Counted from the first letter of the stretch, positions 35,860 to 45,534 are shown. The stretch is DNA of 64,000 bases from CALINF01 sp039980455 (GCA_039980455.1 JBDXCG010000005.1:124001-188000); one strand, 5' to 3'. Numbers and translations are program-made. The notes: generated from the sequence alone by a model not told the origin.

Positions 35860-36492
35860 CTAATCAGTAATGTCTATCAGGTGTATCTCAAATACCAGCG
35901 CGGTATTGGGGGGAATAGAATCTCCCGCACCTTGCTCACCATAGGCCAGTTCAGGCGGGCAAGCGATGCGCCATTTGTCGCCTACAGACATCAACTGCAG
36001 CGCTTCAGTCCAACCAGGAATCACCTGATTGACACCAAACGTGGCTGGCTCGCCACGATCAACCGAGCTATCAAACACTGTGCCGTCAACCAGTGTGCCG
36101 TGATAGTGGGTGACCACAGTGCTGTGGAGGTCTGGCTTAACGCCAGAGCCTGATTCCAGCACTTCATATTGCAGGCCGCTCGCAGTTGTTGTGACTTCAT
36201 CACGCGCAGCATTAGCTTCCATAAACTGGCCTGCCAGCTCATCGCGCTTCTTTGACAGTTCAGCAGCTTTGGCTTTCTGCTTATCCTGAATTACCTGATA
36301 GCTGGGGTTGAGATCAGCATCAGACAATGCCGATTGTTGATTCTCATACCAGTGAGTAATACCAGCGATAACGGCCTCTAACGACAGATCGTCAAAGTTA
36401 TTGCGACGAAGTTGATCGCCGAACTGCAGGCCAAAGCCATAGCTGACTTTCTGCTCATCTGTATCCAGTTGTACCTCGGGTAGTAATGCCAT
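35860..36492 (-). CDS. FKBP-type peptidyl-prolyl isomerase, FklB/FkpA-like
   Basis: The 210-residue protein has an N-terminal helical dimerisation domain (KVSYGFGLQFGDQLRRN, with a coiled-coil Lys/Glu stretch) and a C-terminal FKBP fold (about 105-208) with HYHGTLVDGTVFDSS, VIPGWTEALQLM and PPELAYGEQGAG, which hold the proline pocket. No signal peptide is evident, so it acts in the cytoplasm like FklB. It lies just after the alcohol dehydrogenase and divergent from the DUF924 gene. Confidence 0.93.
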   Translation of the reverse strand: MALLPEVQLDTDEQKVSYGFGLQFGDQLRRNNFDDLSLEAVIAGITHWYENQQSALSDADLNPSYQVIQDKQKAKAAELSKKRDELAGQFMEANAARDEVTTTASGLQYEVLESGSGVKPDLHSTVVTHYHGTLVDGTVFDSSVDRGEPATFGVNQVIPGWTEALQLMSVGDKWRIACPPELAYGEQGAGDSIPPNTALVFEIHLIDITD

Positions 36493-36539
36493 TGCGTTTT
36501 TCCAGTATGCTTGATTAAAAAAGTGAGGCGCACCTTAGC

Positions 36540-37130
36540 ATGGCTACTCCCATCGATGAAATCCACGCGTTCTGGTTTGGTCCACTAACCGCTGAAGGGT
36601 TGAGCGCCCCAAGCCAGCACTCCCTGTGGTTTACCAAGCAAGAGGACACCGACCAGAAGATTGCCGAGCTATTTCAACCATTGGTTGAGCAAGCGCTGGC
36701 AGGACAGCTGGATGAATGGGTGGAATCGCCCGAAGGCCTCGTCGCGCTAGTGCTTTTGCTAGATCAGTTCACACGCAACATTTTTCGCGGTAGCGCCACT
36801 GCCTTCGCGGGCGACACACAGGCGTTGGCTTTAGCCCAGTCTGCATTGTCTCGACAACAGCATCTAAGCTTGCCACCCATCCATCAGGTGTTCCTGCTAA
36901 TGCCACTTGAACACACCGAGGAGCTGGCGGTACAGGAACAATGCATTGAGGAATTTCGCGCGCTACACGAACGCAGCGGCTTGCCCCAGATCGCTGATTT
37001 CTCCCGCTATGCGGTTGCCCATCGCGATGTCATTGCACAATTTGGCCGCTTCCCCCATCGCAATCTCATATTGAAACGCCAATCAACGCATGATGAGCTA
37101 ACCTATCTTCAAACGCATGGAGGTTTCTGA
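36540..37130 (+). CDS. DUF924 family protein
   Basis: The 196 residues match the DUF924 pattern: FWFGPL near the start, SLWFTKQEDTDQKI, VLLLDQFTRNIFRGSATAFAGD and FLLMPLEHTEELAVQEQ. This is an all-helical TPR-like cytoplasmic family with no fixed biochemical function. It overlaps the next gene by one base (TGATG), so the two are co-translated. No signal peptide. Confidence 0.9.
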   Translation: MATPIDEIHAFWFGPLTAEGLSAPSQHSLWFTKQEDTDQKIAELFQPLVEQALAGQLDEWVESPEGLVALVLLLDQFTRNIFRGSATAFAGDTQALALAQSALSRQQHLSLPPIHQVFLLMPLEHTEELAVQEQCIEEFRALHERSGLPQIADFSRYAVAHRDVIAQFGRFPHRNLILKRQSTHDELTYLQTHGGF

Positions 37131-37654
37131 TGAAGCACATATTAATGATCTTCGGCGCAGTATTGTCTCTGCTGATAGCCCAAAGCAGCTACGCACAGCC
37201 TCCTTTTGACTGCATGAACTCCCAGCCCCATCGTGCATTTGATTTCTGGTTAGGCGAATGGGAGGTGCACGATCCCAACGGCGCGCGCCAGGGGCAGAAC
37301 GAGATCCTGTCGGTACAAAATGGGTGCGCTATAGAGGAACAGTGGAAGAGCGCTTCGGGTGGCACCGGTCAAAGCATCAACTACTACCATCCCGGACAAT
37401 CCCGCTGGCATCAGCTGTGGACGGATGGTGGCGCCAGCATCATTGATATCAGTGGCAATTTGCAGGGTGACACCATGATCCTGGAAGGCACCATATTCTA
37501 TCTCAAGCCGGGCACAGAGCACCCGTTTCGAGGCTCATGGAGCCTGCTTGAAGACGGGCGTGTGCGCCAGTTCTTTGAACAAGAGGATTCACAAGGCCGT
37601 TGGCAGACCTGGTTCGAGGGCTACTACACTCGCCGTGACGCCACGACGCCCTGA
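37130..37654 (+). CDS. Secreted DUF1579-like protein
   Basis: The 174-residue product has a signal peptide (MKHILMIFGAVLSLLIAQSSYAQ) and a mature region of about 150 residues starting PFDCMNSQPHRAFDFWLGEWEVHDPNG. The FDFWLGEWEV motif and many Trp/Tyr strands are characteristic of calycin-like secreted domains grouped as DUF1579 or relatives. The function is unknown. It is translationally linked to the DUF924 gene before it. Confidence 0.7.
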   Translation: MKHILMIFGAVLSLLIAQSSYAQPPFDCMNSQPHRAFDFWLGEWEVHDPNGARQGQNEILSVQNGCAIEEQWKSASGGTGQSINYYHPGQSRWHQLWTDGGASIIDISGNLQGDTMILEGTIFYLKPGTEHPFRGSWSLLEDGRVRQFFEQEDSQGRWQTWFEGYYTRRDATTP

Positions 37655-37763
37655 GGAACATCCTTTGCTCACTGAGCTGGCAGCTGGCGCTTGAACTGCC
37701 GCCGCCAACTAGGCACCCTCTAGGCTTCTTTGCCTACACCTCCCGCGAACAAAGAGAGTATGC

Positions 37764-39062
37764 ATGTCTAACAAATTTTCAGGCGTTCAAGTGCTACTGA
37801 CCGGCAACGAGATTATGAGCGGTGACACCATCGACTCAAATTCGGCAATGATCGCCCAGCGTTTGTCAGAACTGGCCATCAGCGTTCATCGAAAGGTAAC
37901 GGTAGGTGATGATAAGGATCTACTGGCACAAGAGTTATTGGCCATGACGCAATCGGCGGACCTGGTGATCGTCAACGGTGGTTTGGGGCCTACGGTAGAT
38001 GATCTCACTGCAGAAATACTGGCAGAGGTGGCTGGCGTTGCGGTAACCGAACATCCGGACGCGCTCGCGCACCTTCATCGCTGGTGCGCGCAACGCAACC
38101 TGCCTTTGAATGACGCGAACTATAAGCAAGCGATACTTCCAGAGGGATGCACCCTAATAGATAACCCTATCGGCAGCGCGGTGGGGTTTGAACTGACGAT
38201 CAATGGGTGTCGGGTGCTGTGCACACCCGGCGTTCCATCGGAACTTCGCGTCATGTTGGACTGGATAATTGAAGATCTCGGAGCAGCACTGGAGCGACCA
38301 TCCCAGCGCAATATTTTGCGCTTGCAGACATTCGGGCTAGGAGAATCCAGCGCTCAGCAGCTCATCGCAGATCACATCGGCGATTGGCCGGACTCAGTAG
38401 AACTGGGCTTTCGCGCAGGCGCGCCGCAGATGGAAATCAAACTAACAATCGATGAAACCGCTGCAGCGGCGCAGCAGCAAGACTGCCGACGAAAGCTGGA
38501 ATCACTATTTGGGGATCACATTATCGGCGAAGGAGATTCTCAGCTTGCAGACGTCGTTCTGGAACTTCTCACCCAGCGCAATCAAACGATCGCCACCGCT
38601 GAGTCGTGCACCGGCGGGCTGATTGCCTCCATGCTAACGCGGGTGCCCGGGTCATCAGCCGGGTTTCACGCAGGGTTCGTTACCTACTCAAACGACATGA
38701 AAACATCGTTACTTGGCGTTGACGGCGACTTACTCGCTGAGCACGGCGCTGTCAGCGAACCCGTTGTGATCGCAATGGCAGAGGGTGCGATCACTCGTGC
38801 CAACGCTAACTACGCGATCGCCGTGTCAGGCATTGCCGGGCCCGATGGTGGCACTGCCGATAAACCCGTTGGCACTGTGTGGTTAGCCTGGGGCAGTCAT
38901 GGGTCGATTCGCACGCGCTGTTTATGTTGGCCGGTAGAGCGCACTCTATTTCAAACCATGATTGCGGCGGCTGGCCTGGATATGATCCGCAGAACACTGC
39001 TGGGCATCGATGACGAACCTCGCTACTTCAGCCAAAGAAACGCTAAAGCGTCAGCAGGCTAA
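37764..39062 (+). CDS. cinA: CinA family protein (NMN amidohydrolase / COG1058)
   Basis: The 432 residues have an N-terminal MoaB-like COG1058 domain (NGGLGPTVDDLT) and a C-terminal PncC domain with ETIATAESCTGGLI-type and VSGIAGPDGGT motifs, which deamidates nicotinamide mononucleotide in NAD salvage. The two-domain form is widespread. AAAGAGAG is upstream of the ATG at 37764. The end overlaps the convergent pdxH by four bases. Confidence 0.92.
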   Translation: MSNKFSGVQVLLTGNEIMSGDTIDSNSAMIAQRLSELAISVHRKVTVGDDKDLLAQELLAMTQSADLVIVNGGLGPTVDDLTAEILAEVAGVAVTEHPDALAHLHRWCAQRNLPLNDANYKQAILPEGCTLIDNPIGSAVGFELTINGCRVLCTPGVPSELRVMLDWIIEDLGAALERPSQRNILRLQTFGLGESSAQQLIADHIGDWPDSVELGFRAGAPQMEIKLTIDETAAAAQQQDCRRKLESLFGDHIIGEGDSQLADVVLELLTQRNQTIATAESCTGGLIASMLTRVPGSSAGFHAGFVTYSNDMKTSLLGVDGDLLAEHGAVSEPVVIAMAEGAITRANANYAIAVSGIAGPDGGTADKPVGTVWLAWGSHGSIRTRCLCWPVERTLFQTMIAAAGLDMIRRTLLGIDDEPRYFSQRNAKASAG

Positions 39063-39697
39063 GGTTGTAGTTGGCGGATCTCCCACTCGCCCCCATCTAA
39101 CGAATAATAACGGAAGCGGTCGTGCAATCTGTTCGCGCCACCCTGCCAAAACTCGATTTGTTGGGGCACTACCCGGTATCCGCCCCAAAAATCAGGCATG
39201 GGAATCTCACCGTTGCCAAACTTCTCACGCATCGTCGCCATCTGTTTTTCCAGTAAGGCGCGTGTAGAAATGCCTCGGCTTTGGCGGGAAGCCCAAGCGG
39301 CCAATTGGCTTTCACGTGGCCGCGTCAGAAAATAGCGGGCTGACGCTGCGGCAGACATACTTTCTACAATGCCACTAACGATCACTTGTCGATCCAGTGC
39401 ATTCCATGGAAAAAGCAGTGATACCTGTGGGTTTGCGGCAATGGCCTCAGCCTTGTCGCTGCCGTGATTGGTGTAAAAAACGAACCCTTTCTCTGAAACG
39501 CCTTTAAGCAGCACGAGCCGCTGCCAGGGTCGCCCCTCGGCGTCGACGGTACCCAAGGACATTGCCGTGGGGTCTGCCAGCCCCCCTACCACCGCCTGCT
39601 CTAACCAACGTTCAAACTGGGCAATCGGATGCTTATCCAGCATATCCCGGGTTAAACCCCCCGCCAGATATTCTCTTCTGAAGTCCTCGTATTCCAC
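39059..39697 (-). CDS. pdxH: Pyridoxamine 5'-phosphate oxidase
   Basis: PdxH makes pyridoxal 5'-phosphate using FMN and oxygen. Conserved parts are EDFRREYLAGGL near the start, PWQRLVLLKGV, GFVFYTNHGSDKA and WASRQSRGI, with the FMN and substrate contacts near the C-terminal RLHDRFRY. I set the start at the GTG at 39697, which has an AGG seven bases upstream; a TTG two codons earlier is also open. It is convergent with cinA and divergent from the acetyltransferase gene. Confidence 0.94.
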   Translation of the reverse strand: MEYEDFRREYLAGGLTRDMLDKHPIAQFERWLEQAVVGGLADPTAMSLGTVDAEGRPWQRLVLLKGVSEKGFVFYTNHGSDKAEAIAANPQVSLLFPWNALDRQVIVSGIVESMSAAASARYFLTRPRESQLAAWASRQSRGISTRALLEKQMATMREKFGNGEIPMPDFWGGYRVVPQQIEFWQGGANRLHDRFRYYSLDGGEWEIRQLQP

Positions 39698-39762
39698 CGC
39701 CAATGCCTGCTAGTCTCAAAAACATCATACTAGCCACCCCAACGGGGGAAGCAAAGCAGCCA

Positions 39763-40365
39763 ATGAACCAGCCACCTGAAATTCGCGCTGCCGGCAATGA
39801 CGATCTCGAGCCACTGGCGGCAATTCTGGGTAACAGCTTCGAACATGACCCCGTCATGAACTGGGTCATTCCCAGCACTGCGTTATACCAGGATTTTTTC
39901 TATCTGATTATTCGAGAAATCTATCTAAAACGCGGCATTGCGCATGTCGAGGAAGCCGGGCGCGGCGCCAGTCTCTGGCTCCCCCCGGGTGAACAGTTTG
40001 AACTGCCGCCTCAATGGGCATTGATTAAATTGATGGCGCAGCTGGTTCTACGAAAAGGATTGCAACCGCTTACACACATGCGCGAGCAAGGGACAGTGTT
40101 TGCCAAGCACAGGCCACGAGAGCCACATTTTTACCTTCAGTTCGTGGGGTGCACGCAAGCACATCAGGGCGAAGGGGTCGGCTCAGCATTGTTGAAGCAA
40201 GGGACCAAGCTGTGTGATGAACAGTCATCACCCGCTTATCTTGAGAGTTCCAACGAAATCAATGTACCGCTCTATGAACGGCACGGATTCGAAGTTATCG
40301 CACAAGAGCCTGTAGGAGAGAACGCCCCCACTGCCTGGTTTATGTGGCGGGAGGCAAGGCGCTAG
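39763..40365 (+). CDS. GNAT-family N-acetyltransferase
   Basis: The protein has about 200 residues from the ATG at 39763 (MNQPPEIRAAGNDD), which starts directly before the GNAT fold and has GGGGGA further upstream. A start at 39703 is open but would overlap the pdxH start. Motif A is seen in HQGEGVGSALLKQG and motif B follows with YLESSNEINVPLYERHGF. The substrate is unknown; no linked gene gives a hint. Confidence 0.85.
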   Translation: MNQPPEIRAAGNDDLEPLAAILGNSFEHDPVMNWVIPSTALYQDFFYLIIREIYLKRGIAHVEEAGRGASLWLPPGEQFELPPQWALIKLMAQLVLRKGLQPLTHMREQGTVFAKHRPREPHFYLQFVGCTQAHQGEGVGSALLKQGTKLCDEQSSPAYLESSNEINVPLYERHGFEVIAQEPVGENAPTAWFMWREARR

Positions 40366-40369
40366 GCAA

Positions 40370-40912
40370 TTAGTACGGGGGAAAACCTGCGAATATAGCC
40401 GTCATCGCTTCCTGACGCCGTTCGGGGTTTGGCTCTGACTGCAATTTTCCCTCTATGACGCCACGCCATACCGACTGGTTGCGCAACGGGTCGATCATGT
40501 CCACGATGAATGTACCTTGGGTGTACTGGCGCACACTCACATCCGACACCGCGGGGCCACAGCGCCAGCAGTTGTAGTAGCTCATGGAATTATAGCTGCG
40601 CACATCAGTGCGTTCCTGAGTCACCAGGTGCCACGACACCAGCAAATCGGCGCGGGTCGTGTCATCTACTACTTCATACCCGCGTGCTTGCAGCGCCATG
40701 CTCAGATCGTCTTTTGTGCGTGCAACCTCCATATCACTGATACGAATCGTTTTGGGGTCTGTACGATCGAATGGCGTGAAAGCCAGAGTCTTGACTGTCT
40801 GAAAATCGTAGCTTCGATCAAAATCCGTGGTCGCTTCTAATGGTGTCGCACACCCGTTGAGCAGCATCATTAGCGCACTAAGCGCCAGCATTCTCGAAAC
40901 AGCAGTTTTCAT
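40370..40912 (-). CDS. DUF4136 lipoprotein
   Basis: The product has a lipoprotein signal (LSALMMLLNGC, then ATP) and the DUF4136 fold, with the phenylalanine-rich start KTLAFTPFDRTD, RGYEVVDDTTRADLLVSWHL and a C-terminal GTFIVDMIDPLRNQSVWRGVIEG. I preferred the ATG at 40912 with AGGATGG eight bases upstream to an ATG three codons earlier. These proteins are thought to be outer-membrane lipoproteins of unknown role. It converges with the acetyltransferase gene with four bases between stops. Confidence 0.85.
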   Translation of the reverse strand: MKTAVSRMLALSALMMLLNGCATPLEATTDFDRSYDFQTVKTLAFTPFDRTDPKTIRISDMEVARTKDDLSMALQARGYEVVDDTTRADLLVSWHLVTQERTDVRSYNSMSYYNCWRCGPAVSDVSVRQYTQGTFIVDMIDPLRNQSVWRGVIEGKLQSEPNPERRQEAMTAIFAGFPPY

Positions 40913-40946
40913 GGCATCCATCCTGTTTTAAAGAACCGCATTATAG

Positions 40947-41243
40947 TCAATCGCGCGTCGAAGGGTAGACAGGGGCTCTTTGTGCAACGGCGGGGATTTG
41001 TGGAAATGGATACAGCTGTTGCCAATCCTTACCCAATTGGTTGGCTATACTCATCCCACGAACTTGTCGATGAGTATTCTCCATCGCATCGAGCACCTCT
41101 GATTCACTCGTCTGACCTGTGGCTACCGCTGCCTCCATAATTCCCTCGGCCCGCAGCTGCAGCGTGGGAGGGACAACATCGCCAGCCTCCAGCCTTTGAA
41201 ATATCTCATCCCAACGCAACTCCAGAAGTTCAATGAGCGTCAT
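40947..41243 (-). CDS. Small hypothetical protein
   Basis: A 98-residue protein with an AGGCGG site before the ATG at 41243. It is mainly helical (TLIELLELRWDEIFQRLEAGD, EGIMEAAVATGQTSESEVLDAMENTH) with a Pro-rich C-terminus. No signal peptide or membrane segment is seen. I do not recognise the family. It reads divergently from ggt and precedes the DUF4136 lipoprotein gene on the minus strand, 34 bases before its start. Confidence 0.55.
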   Translation of the reverse strand: MTLIELLELRWDEIFQRLEAGDVVPPTLQLRAEGIMEAAVATGQTSESEVLDAMENTHRQVRGMSIANQLGKDWQQLYPFPQIPAVAQRAPVYPSTRD

Positions 41244-41343
41244 CGTTATTTACCGCCTTTCCCCTAATCGCGGCTCTCAGTATGTTTCGTATCTCAAAAC
41301 AGGTAAAGTCTGCGCTTTCGCAGCCTCTTGGATGTATTGCGCT

Positions 41344-43101
41344 ATGTTCTTCACCCCGTTGTTTGCTCAGCTCAGGCTGGCTCTGCTGTCATTACTACTG
41401 ACCACCACCTCTGCTGGCTCATGGGGACAGGTCGCCCCTGATGGCAGACCGCCCATCATCGATTACAAGAACCGCTTTCTGCCTGTTGTTGCAACCCAAG
41501 GCATGGTGGCTGGCCCAGAGAAGTTAGCGGCCGAGGTGGGTACCGCGATACTCAAAGCTGGCGGTAACGCAGTTGATGCAGCGGTTGCGACGGGGTTCGC
41601 GCTAGCTGTCACATATCCACGAGCGGGCAATCTGGGCGGTGGCGGCTTCATGCTGATCCACCTCGCGGATGAAAACAAACAAACTCTGATCGATTATCGG
41701 GAGACGGCTCCGGCCGCTGCCACCCGCGATATGTATCTCAACGCCGAGGGTAAAGTCGACCGGATGAAAGAGTACTTTAGCCATCAGTCGGCGGGTGTGC
41801 CCGGCACGGTTGCGGGCATGATCTACGCGCTCGAAAATTACGGCACCATGAGCCTGAAGAAAGTACTGGCACCTGCCATCGAGTTAGCTAGCACTGGCTT
41901 CAACGTATCATTTGCTCTGAATTTTGAGATCAACGCCAGAGCATCGCGACTCAAGAAAAACCCTGAAGCGCTGCGGTTGTTCTTCGACAAAAACGGTGAG
42001 CCGCACGCGATGGGAAGTCGCTGGAAGCAACCCGATCTAGCGTGGACACTGAAGCAGATTTCTCGACGGGGTAACGCCGGTTTCTACGAAGGTGCTGTCG
42101 CCCGACGGATTGTGGCTGAGATGGAACAGGGTGATGGATTGATCACGCTGGATGATCTGGCGAGTTATCGCGTCGCCGAGCGCGCCCCAGTCACCGGCAC
42201 TTTTCATGACTTTACGGTCGTTTCAACACCTCCGCCCTCGTCAGGTGGTGTTCATATCATCCAAATGCTGAACATTCTGGAAGGCTACGACTTGGAGTCA
42301 ATGGGCCACAACAGCGCGGCCTATATCCATCATCTTGTCGAGAGCATGCGCAGAGCCTATGCCGATCGAAGTGCACATCTTGGGGATCCCGATTTCGAGT
42401 CAGTGCCGGTTTCCCAACTGATCAGCAAAGACTACGCAGCACAGCAACGCCTAACTATTGCCCCGAACAAGGCGACACCGTCTAGCGACATAGCCACGAT
42501 GCAGGTGCTGCCAGGTGAGAGCACCGACACCACGCACTACACGGTGGTTGATAATGCCGGCAATGTCGTTTCCAACACCTACACCCTTAACTTCAGCTTT
42601 GGCTCTCATATCGCGGTGCCCGGCACAGGCTTGCTGCTGAACAACGAAATGGCTGATTTCGCCTCCAGCCCCGGTAAACCCAATGCCTACGGACTCGTAG
42701 AGGGAGAAACCAATGCGATTGCGCCCGGGAAACGCCCGCTCTCGTCAATGAGCCCAACGATGGTGTTAAAAGATGGCAAACCGTGGGTAGCCACCGGTAG
42801 CCCCGGCGGCAGTGTCATCATCACTACCGTTCTACAGACCCTTCTCAATGCCATGGTGTTCGACATGAATATCGCAGCGGCGGCGGCTGGTGCACGGATT
42901 CACCATCAATGGCTACCTGACAAAATGCGCATCGAACAAGGGATAAGCCCCGATACTGTTAGGCTTTTGGAAGGTATGGGGCATACCGTAGAGGTAGGTC
43001 AGCGTACCTTGGGCCGAACCCAATCTATCATGCTGGATAACGGCTATCTGTTCGGCGCAACCGACACCCGTCGCCCCGGCGGCTGGGTTGCAGGCTACTG
43101 A
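41344..43101 (+). CDS. ggt: Gamma-glutamyltransferase
   Basis: Ggt cuts or transfers the gamma-glutamyl group of glutathione in the periplasm. The proenzyme matures by self-cleavage before a Thr, here in DTTHYTVVD. The large subunit contains GGNAVDAAVATGFALAV and NLGGGGFMLI, and the small subunit has GTGLLLNNEMADF, PLSSMSPTMVLKDG and GSPGGS. I placed the start at the ATG at 41344 because it begins a signal peptide (MFFTPLFAQLRLALLSLLL); an ATG four codons upstream and a much longer frame to 41233 are also open. The longer frame would overlap the divergent small gene. Confidence 0.94.
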   Translation: MFFTPLFAQLRLALLSLLLTTTSAGSWGQVAPDGRPPIIDYKNRFLPVVATQGMVAGPEKLAAEVGTAILKAGGNAVDAAVATGFALAVTYPRAGNLGGGGFMLIHLADENKQTLIDYRETAPAAATRDMYLNAEGKVDRMKEYFSHQSAGVPGTVAGMIYALENYGTMSLKKVLAPAIELASTGFNVSFALNFEINARASRLKKNPEALRLFFDKNGEPHAMGSRWKQPDLAWTLKQISRRGNAGFYEGAVARRIVAEMEQGDGLITLDDLASYRVAERAPVTGTFHDFTVVSTPPPSSGGVHIIQMLNILEGYDLESMGHNSAAYIHHLVESMRRAYADRSAHLGDPDFESVPVSQLISKDYAAQQRLTIAPNKATPSSDIATMQVLPGESTDTTHYTVVDNAGNVVSNTYTLNFSFGSHIAVPGTGLLLNNEMADFASSPGKPNAYGLVEGETNAIAPGKRPLSSMSPTMVLKDGKPWVATGSPGGSVIITTVLQTLLNAMVFDMNIAAAAAGARIHHQWLPDKMRIEQGISPDTVRLLEGMGHTVEVGQRTLGRTQSIMLDNGYLFGATDTRRPGGWVAGY

Positions 43102-43129
43102 GGCAGGTAACAGTTACCCGCATTCGAAC

Positions 43130-43921
43130 TCACCCTCGCGGTACGCGCACCTTAGCTGTCTGGCGACTAATGGCCACCAGCTTTCCTGAGCTGTCCCAGA
43201 TCTCGCCATCTTCATCGATAACTCCATCGGTAAGGTAGCGAGAGCCCAGACGCATTTGCAGAGGGCCGGGAGACGGGTGGGCTCGAACCTGAACCGTCAG
43301 CTCAACAGTCGGTACCCAACCCACCAGCCCGAGGATTGAGAAAGCAGGCGGAGGAAACGCATCGGCAAACATCAACAAACTCATCACATCGGGGTCACTG
43401 CCATCAGCTAATTGCCCCCAACCGCAATACTCACCGCTGCGATCCGGTGCCTCGCCACGAAACACCCCTCCTCCTTCGGCAATGCGAAGATCCACGTTCT
43501 GGCGAAATTCCATCTTTGAATCGCCGCCCACCAGACATTCGTCTCTGGGCGTAAATTGCGGCCGCTCATCGCGCGACCAATTTTCTCCTTTAAGTGAACT
43601 CAGCGTGGTGAAAGCAGCCGTCACCTGTACCTTGATATCACCATCCTGCACCATCTTTACGGTTGCGTGAGAAGTGCTGCCGCCGGTACGCAGAATGTCG
43701 ACATGGCAGTCGATCGGTCCCAATTTGGTGGGCGCAAGGTAGAACGCATTTACAGCCAGAGGGTCTTTATGCGGCAACGCCGACCGCAACGCCCGAGCGG
43801 CAATAGCCAGCACATAGCCTCCATTAGGGACATCACCTATACGCCACCCCTGACGCAACTCACCGCGCCAAACCGCCTCCGAAACCGCAGTAACCTGGGT
43901 ATCGTTCTCGAACTTATTCAT
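43130..43921 (-). CDS. Thioesterase-family (TesB-like, double hot-dog) protein
   Basis: The 263-residue product (ATG at 43921, MNKFENDTQ, with an AGAGAAG site) has two hot-dog halves. GWRIGDVPNGGYVLAIAARALRSAL and LAPTKLGPIDCHVDILRTG mark the first. LMFADAFPPPAFSILGLVGWVPTVELTVQV marks the second, with a Tyr/Trp-rich acyl pocket. It is most like acyl-CoA thioesterase II relatives of unknown acyl chain. It is divergent from the first gene of the large envelope cluster; the 146 bases between the two must hold both promoters. Confidence 0.8.
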   Translation of the reverse strand: MNKFENDTQVTAVSEAVWRGELRQGWRIGDVPNGGYVLAIAARALRSALPHKDPLAVNAFYLAPTKLGPIDCHVDILRTGGSTSHATVKMVQDGDIKVQVTAAFTTLSSLKGENWSRDERPQFTPRDECLVGGDSKMEFRQNVDLRIAEGGGVFRGEAPDRSGEYCGWGQLADGSDPDVMSLLMFADAFPPPAFSILGLVGWVPTVELTVQVRAHPSPGPLQMRLGSRYLTDGVIDEDGEIWDSSGKLVAISRQTAKVRVPRG

Positions 43922-44067
43922 GCTGTCTTCTCTCAACTCGATTAGAATGTGACCAACCCGATTGAGGTCGGTGTGCGTAATTTGATTAAGAATCACCGTC
44001 CTTATACCTTTTTACAGTAGTTTTGGATGATTGATAGCGGTAACCTGAAAAAGATCACCTGACAATA

Positions 44068-45534
44068 ATGACAGCCAGCCCAATGCGAGCAACAAAATAC
44101 ACCAAGCCCTCCGGCCTTTGCCTGCTGAGTCTGCTATTGGTCGTAGCGACCCCGGCGTTTGCGCAGGAATCAGAATCCGACGTGCTACCCGCCGACAGGG
44201 CCTCTGTCACTGCTGAAGATGTTGAGGTCGTCGATGTCGTCGATGAGAATGAGAATCCCGGCGACAGTGATGTAGACGAGCCGATCAACGCTGATGGCGA
44301 ACGCGACGCCGAGCCGCCGGAAGATTTGCCACTGCCAACTGCGGCCTCTACTACGGCCTCACCTGCGTCCTCAGCAGCGCCCGAACAAGCGCAACAGGAT
44401 GACCAGCTAGACGCCCCCACTATCGCTGACAGCGCTGACGTCGCTGCTTTTCGGCAGGCAATAGACAGTACAGAGGCGGATGGAGCTTATGCTGAGACAC
44501 TTTCTGAGCAATTACTGGGACTTGGCCTGGCACTGCAACGGCAGGACCGCCACGCTGAAGCCATCAAGGTCTTCAAGCGGGGCGTTCATGTTGCTCGAAT
44601 CAACAACGGGCTCTATGCGGGTGAGCAGGTTCCCATGCTCCAGTCCGAAATCGTCAGCCACATAGCCACCGGAGACTATCTCGAGGCCGACGAGCGACAG
44701 ACCTACCTTTACCGCGTACAAGAACGGACGATGAGTTTTGGTGAAGAGCGCACCATAGCCCTAATGCAGCAGGCTCGCTGGCAGCGCCAGGCTTACGACA
44801 TGGGTCTGGGCGAACAGAGCTTCGCCAGACTACTCAATATGTGGGATTTGTATCGACTCGCCGTCACCGATATTTCCGAGCGGGAGGGTGAGACCTCGCC
44901 CAACCTGCTCAAACCGCTAGCTGGCATGCTGCAGTCACAGTACCTGATTGCAGGATTTTCGAAACAGACGACAGATGGCGGCCTGAGTGCCACCGATCTC
45001 ACGGCACGGCAGGATCAGAGCCGATTCTTTGCTTATCAACGAGAGAGTTACAAGCGCGGCCAGGCCGTTATCCGCGCAATGTACGATATTGAACAATTTA
45101 ACAACGGCAACGACCCTGTCACAGCGGCTAAGAGCCTAACCCTCCTGGGAGACTGGATGCTTTGGCACGGTGTTAAGGAGCGAGCATACAAGAGCTATAC
45201 AGAGGCCTTTACGGAACTTGCGGCGCTAGATGATGCCCAAGTCCATATCGAGCGGCTGTTTGGTCAACCCGCGCCCTTACCGGACTTCGAGGGTGTCAGG
45301 CCCCTTCCACCGCGTAGCAGCGCAAACGAGGCCGATTTACTGCTAGAATTCGGAGTCACCCCGGGCGGACGCGTCGTAGATATTGTGCGCCAGGGTGAAG
45401 TAGATGACAGCAACTCGCAGGCCAATCGCCTGGTCCGCGTGTTGCGTAAAACACGTTTCAGGCCCCGGCTTGAAGATGGCGAGCCGGTAGCAACTGAAAA
45501 ACTGAACTGGGCATATGACACAACGCAATGGTAG
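44068..45534 (+). CDS. Periplasmic protein with TPR-like region and TonB-like C-terminal domain
   Basis: First gene of the large envelope cluster. The N-terminus is a signal peptide (core CLLSLLLVVATPAFAQ), followed by an acidic and Ala/Pro-rich linker (about 33-115) and helical repeats (LLGLGLALQRQDRHAEAIKVFKRGVHVAR and others). The last 80 residues (LLLEFGVTPGGRVVDIVRQGEVDDS, then VLRKTRFRPRLEDGEPV) match the C-terminal domain of TonB-type energy transducers. It has no membrane anchor beyond the signal, so it is probably periplasmic. A weak promoter-like pair (TTGATT at 43982, TATACC at 44003, 15-base spacing) lies upstream. Its stop lies within the next gene. Confidence 0.72.
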   Translation: MTASPMRATKYTKPSGLCLLSLLLVVATPAFAQESESDVLPADRASVTAEDVEVVDVVDENENPGDSDVDEPINADGERDAEPPEDLPLPTAASTTASPASSAAPEQAQQDDQLDAPTIADSADVAAFRQAIDSTEADGAYAETLSEQLLGLGLALQRQDRHAEAIKVFKRGVHVARINNGLYAGEQVPMLQSEIVSHIATGDYLEADERQTYLYRVQERTMSFGEERTIALMQQARWQRQAYDMGLGEQSFARLLNMWDLYRLAVTDISEREGETSPNLLKPLAGMLQSQYLIAGFSKQTTDGGLSATDLTARQDQSRFFAYQRESYKRGQAVIRAMYDIEQFNNGNDPVTAAKSLTLLGDWMLWHGVKERAYKSYTEAFTELAALDDAQVHIERLFGQPAPLPDFEGVRPLPPRSSANEADLLLEFGVTPGGRVVDIVRQGEVDDSNSQANRLVRVLRKTRFRPRLEDGEPVATEKLNWAYDTTQW

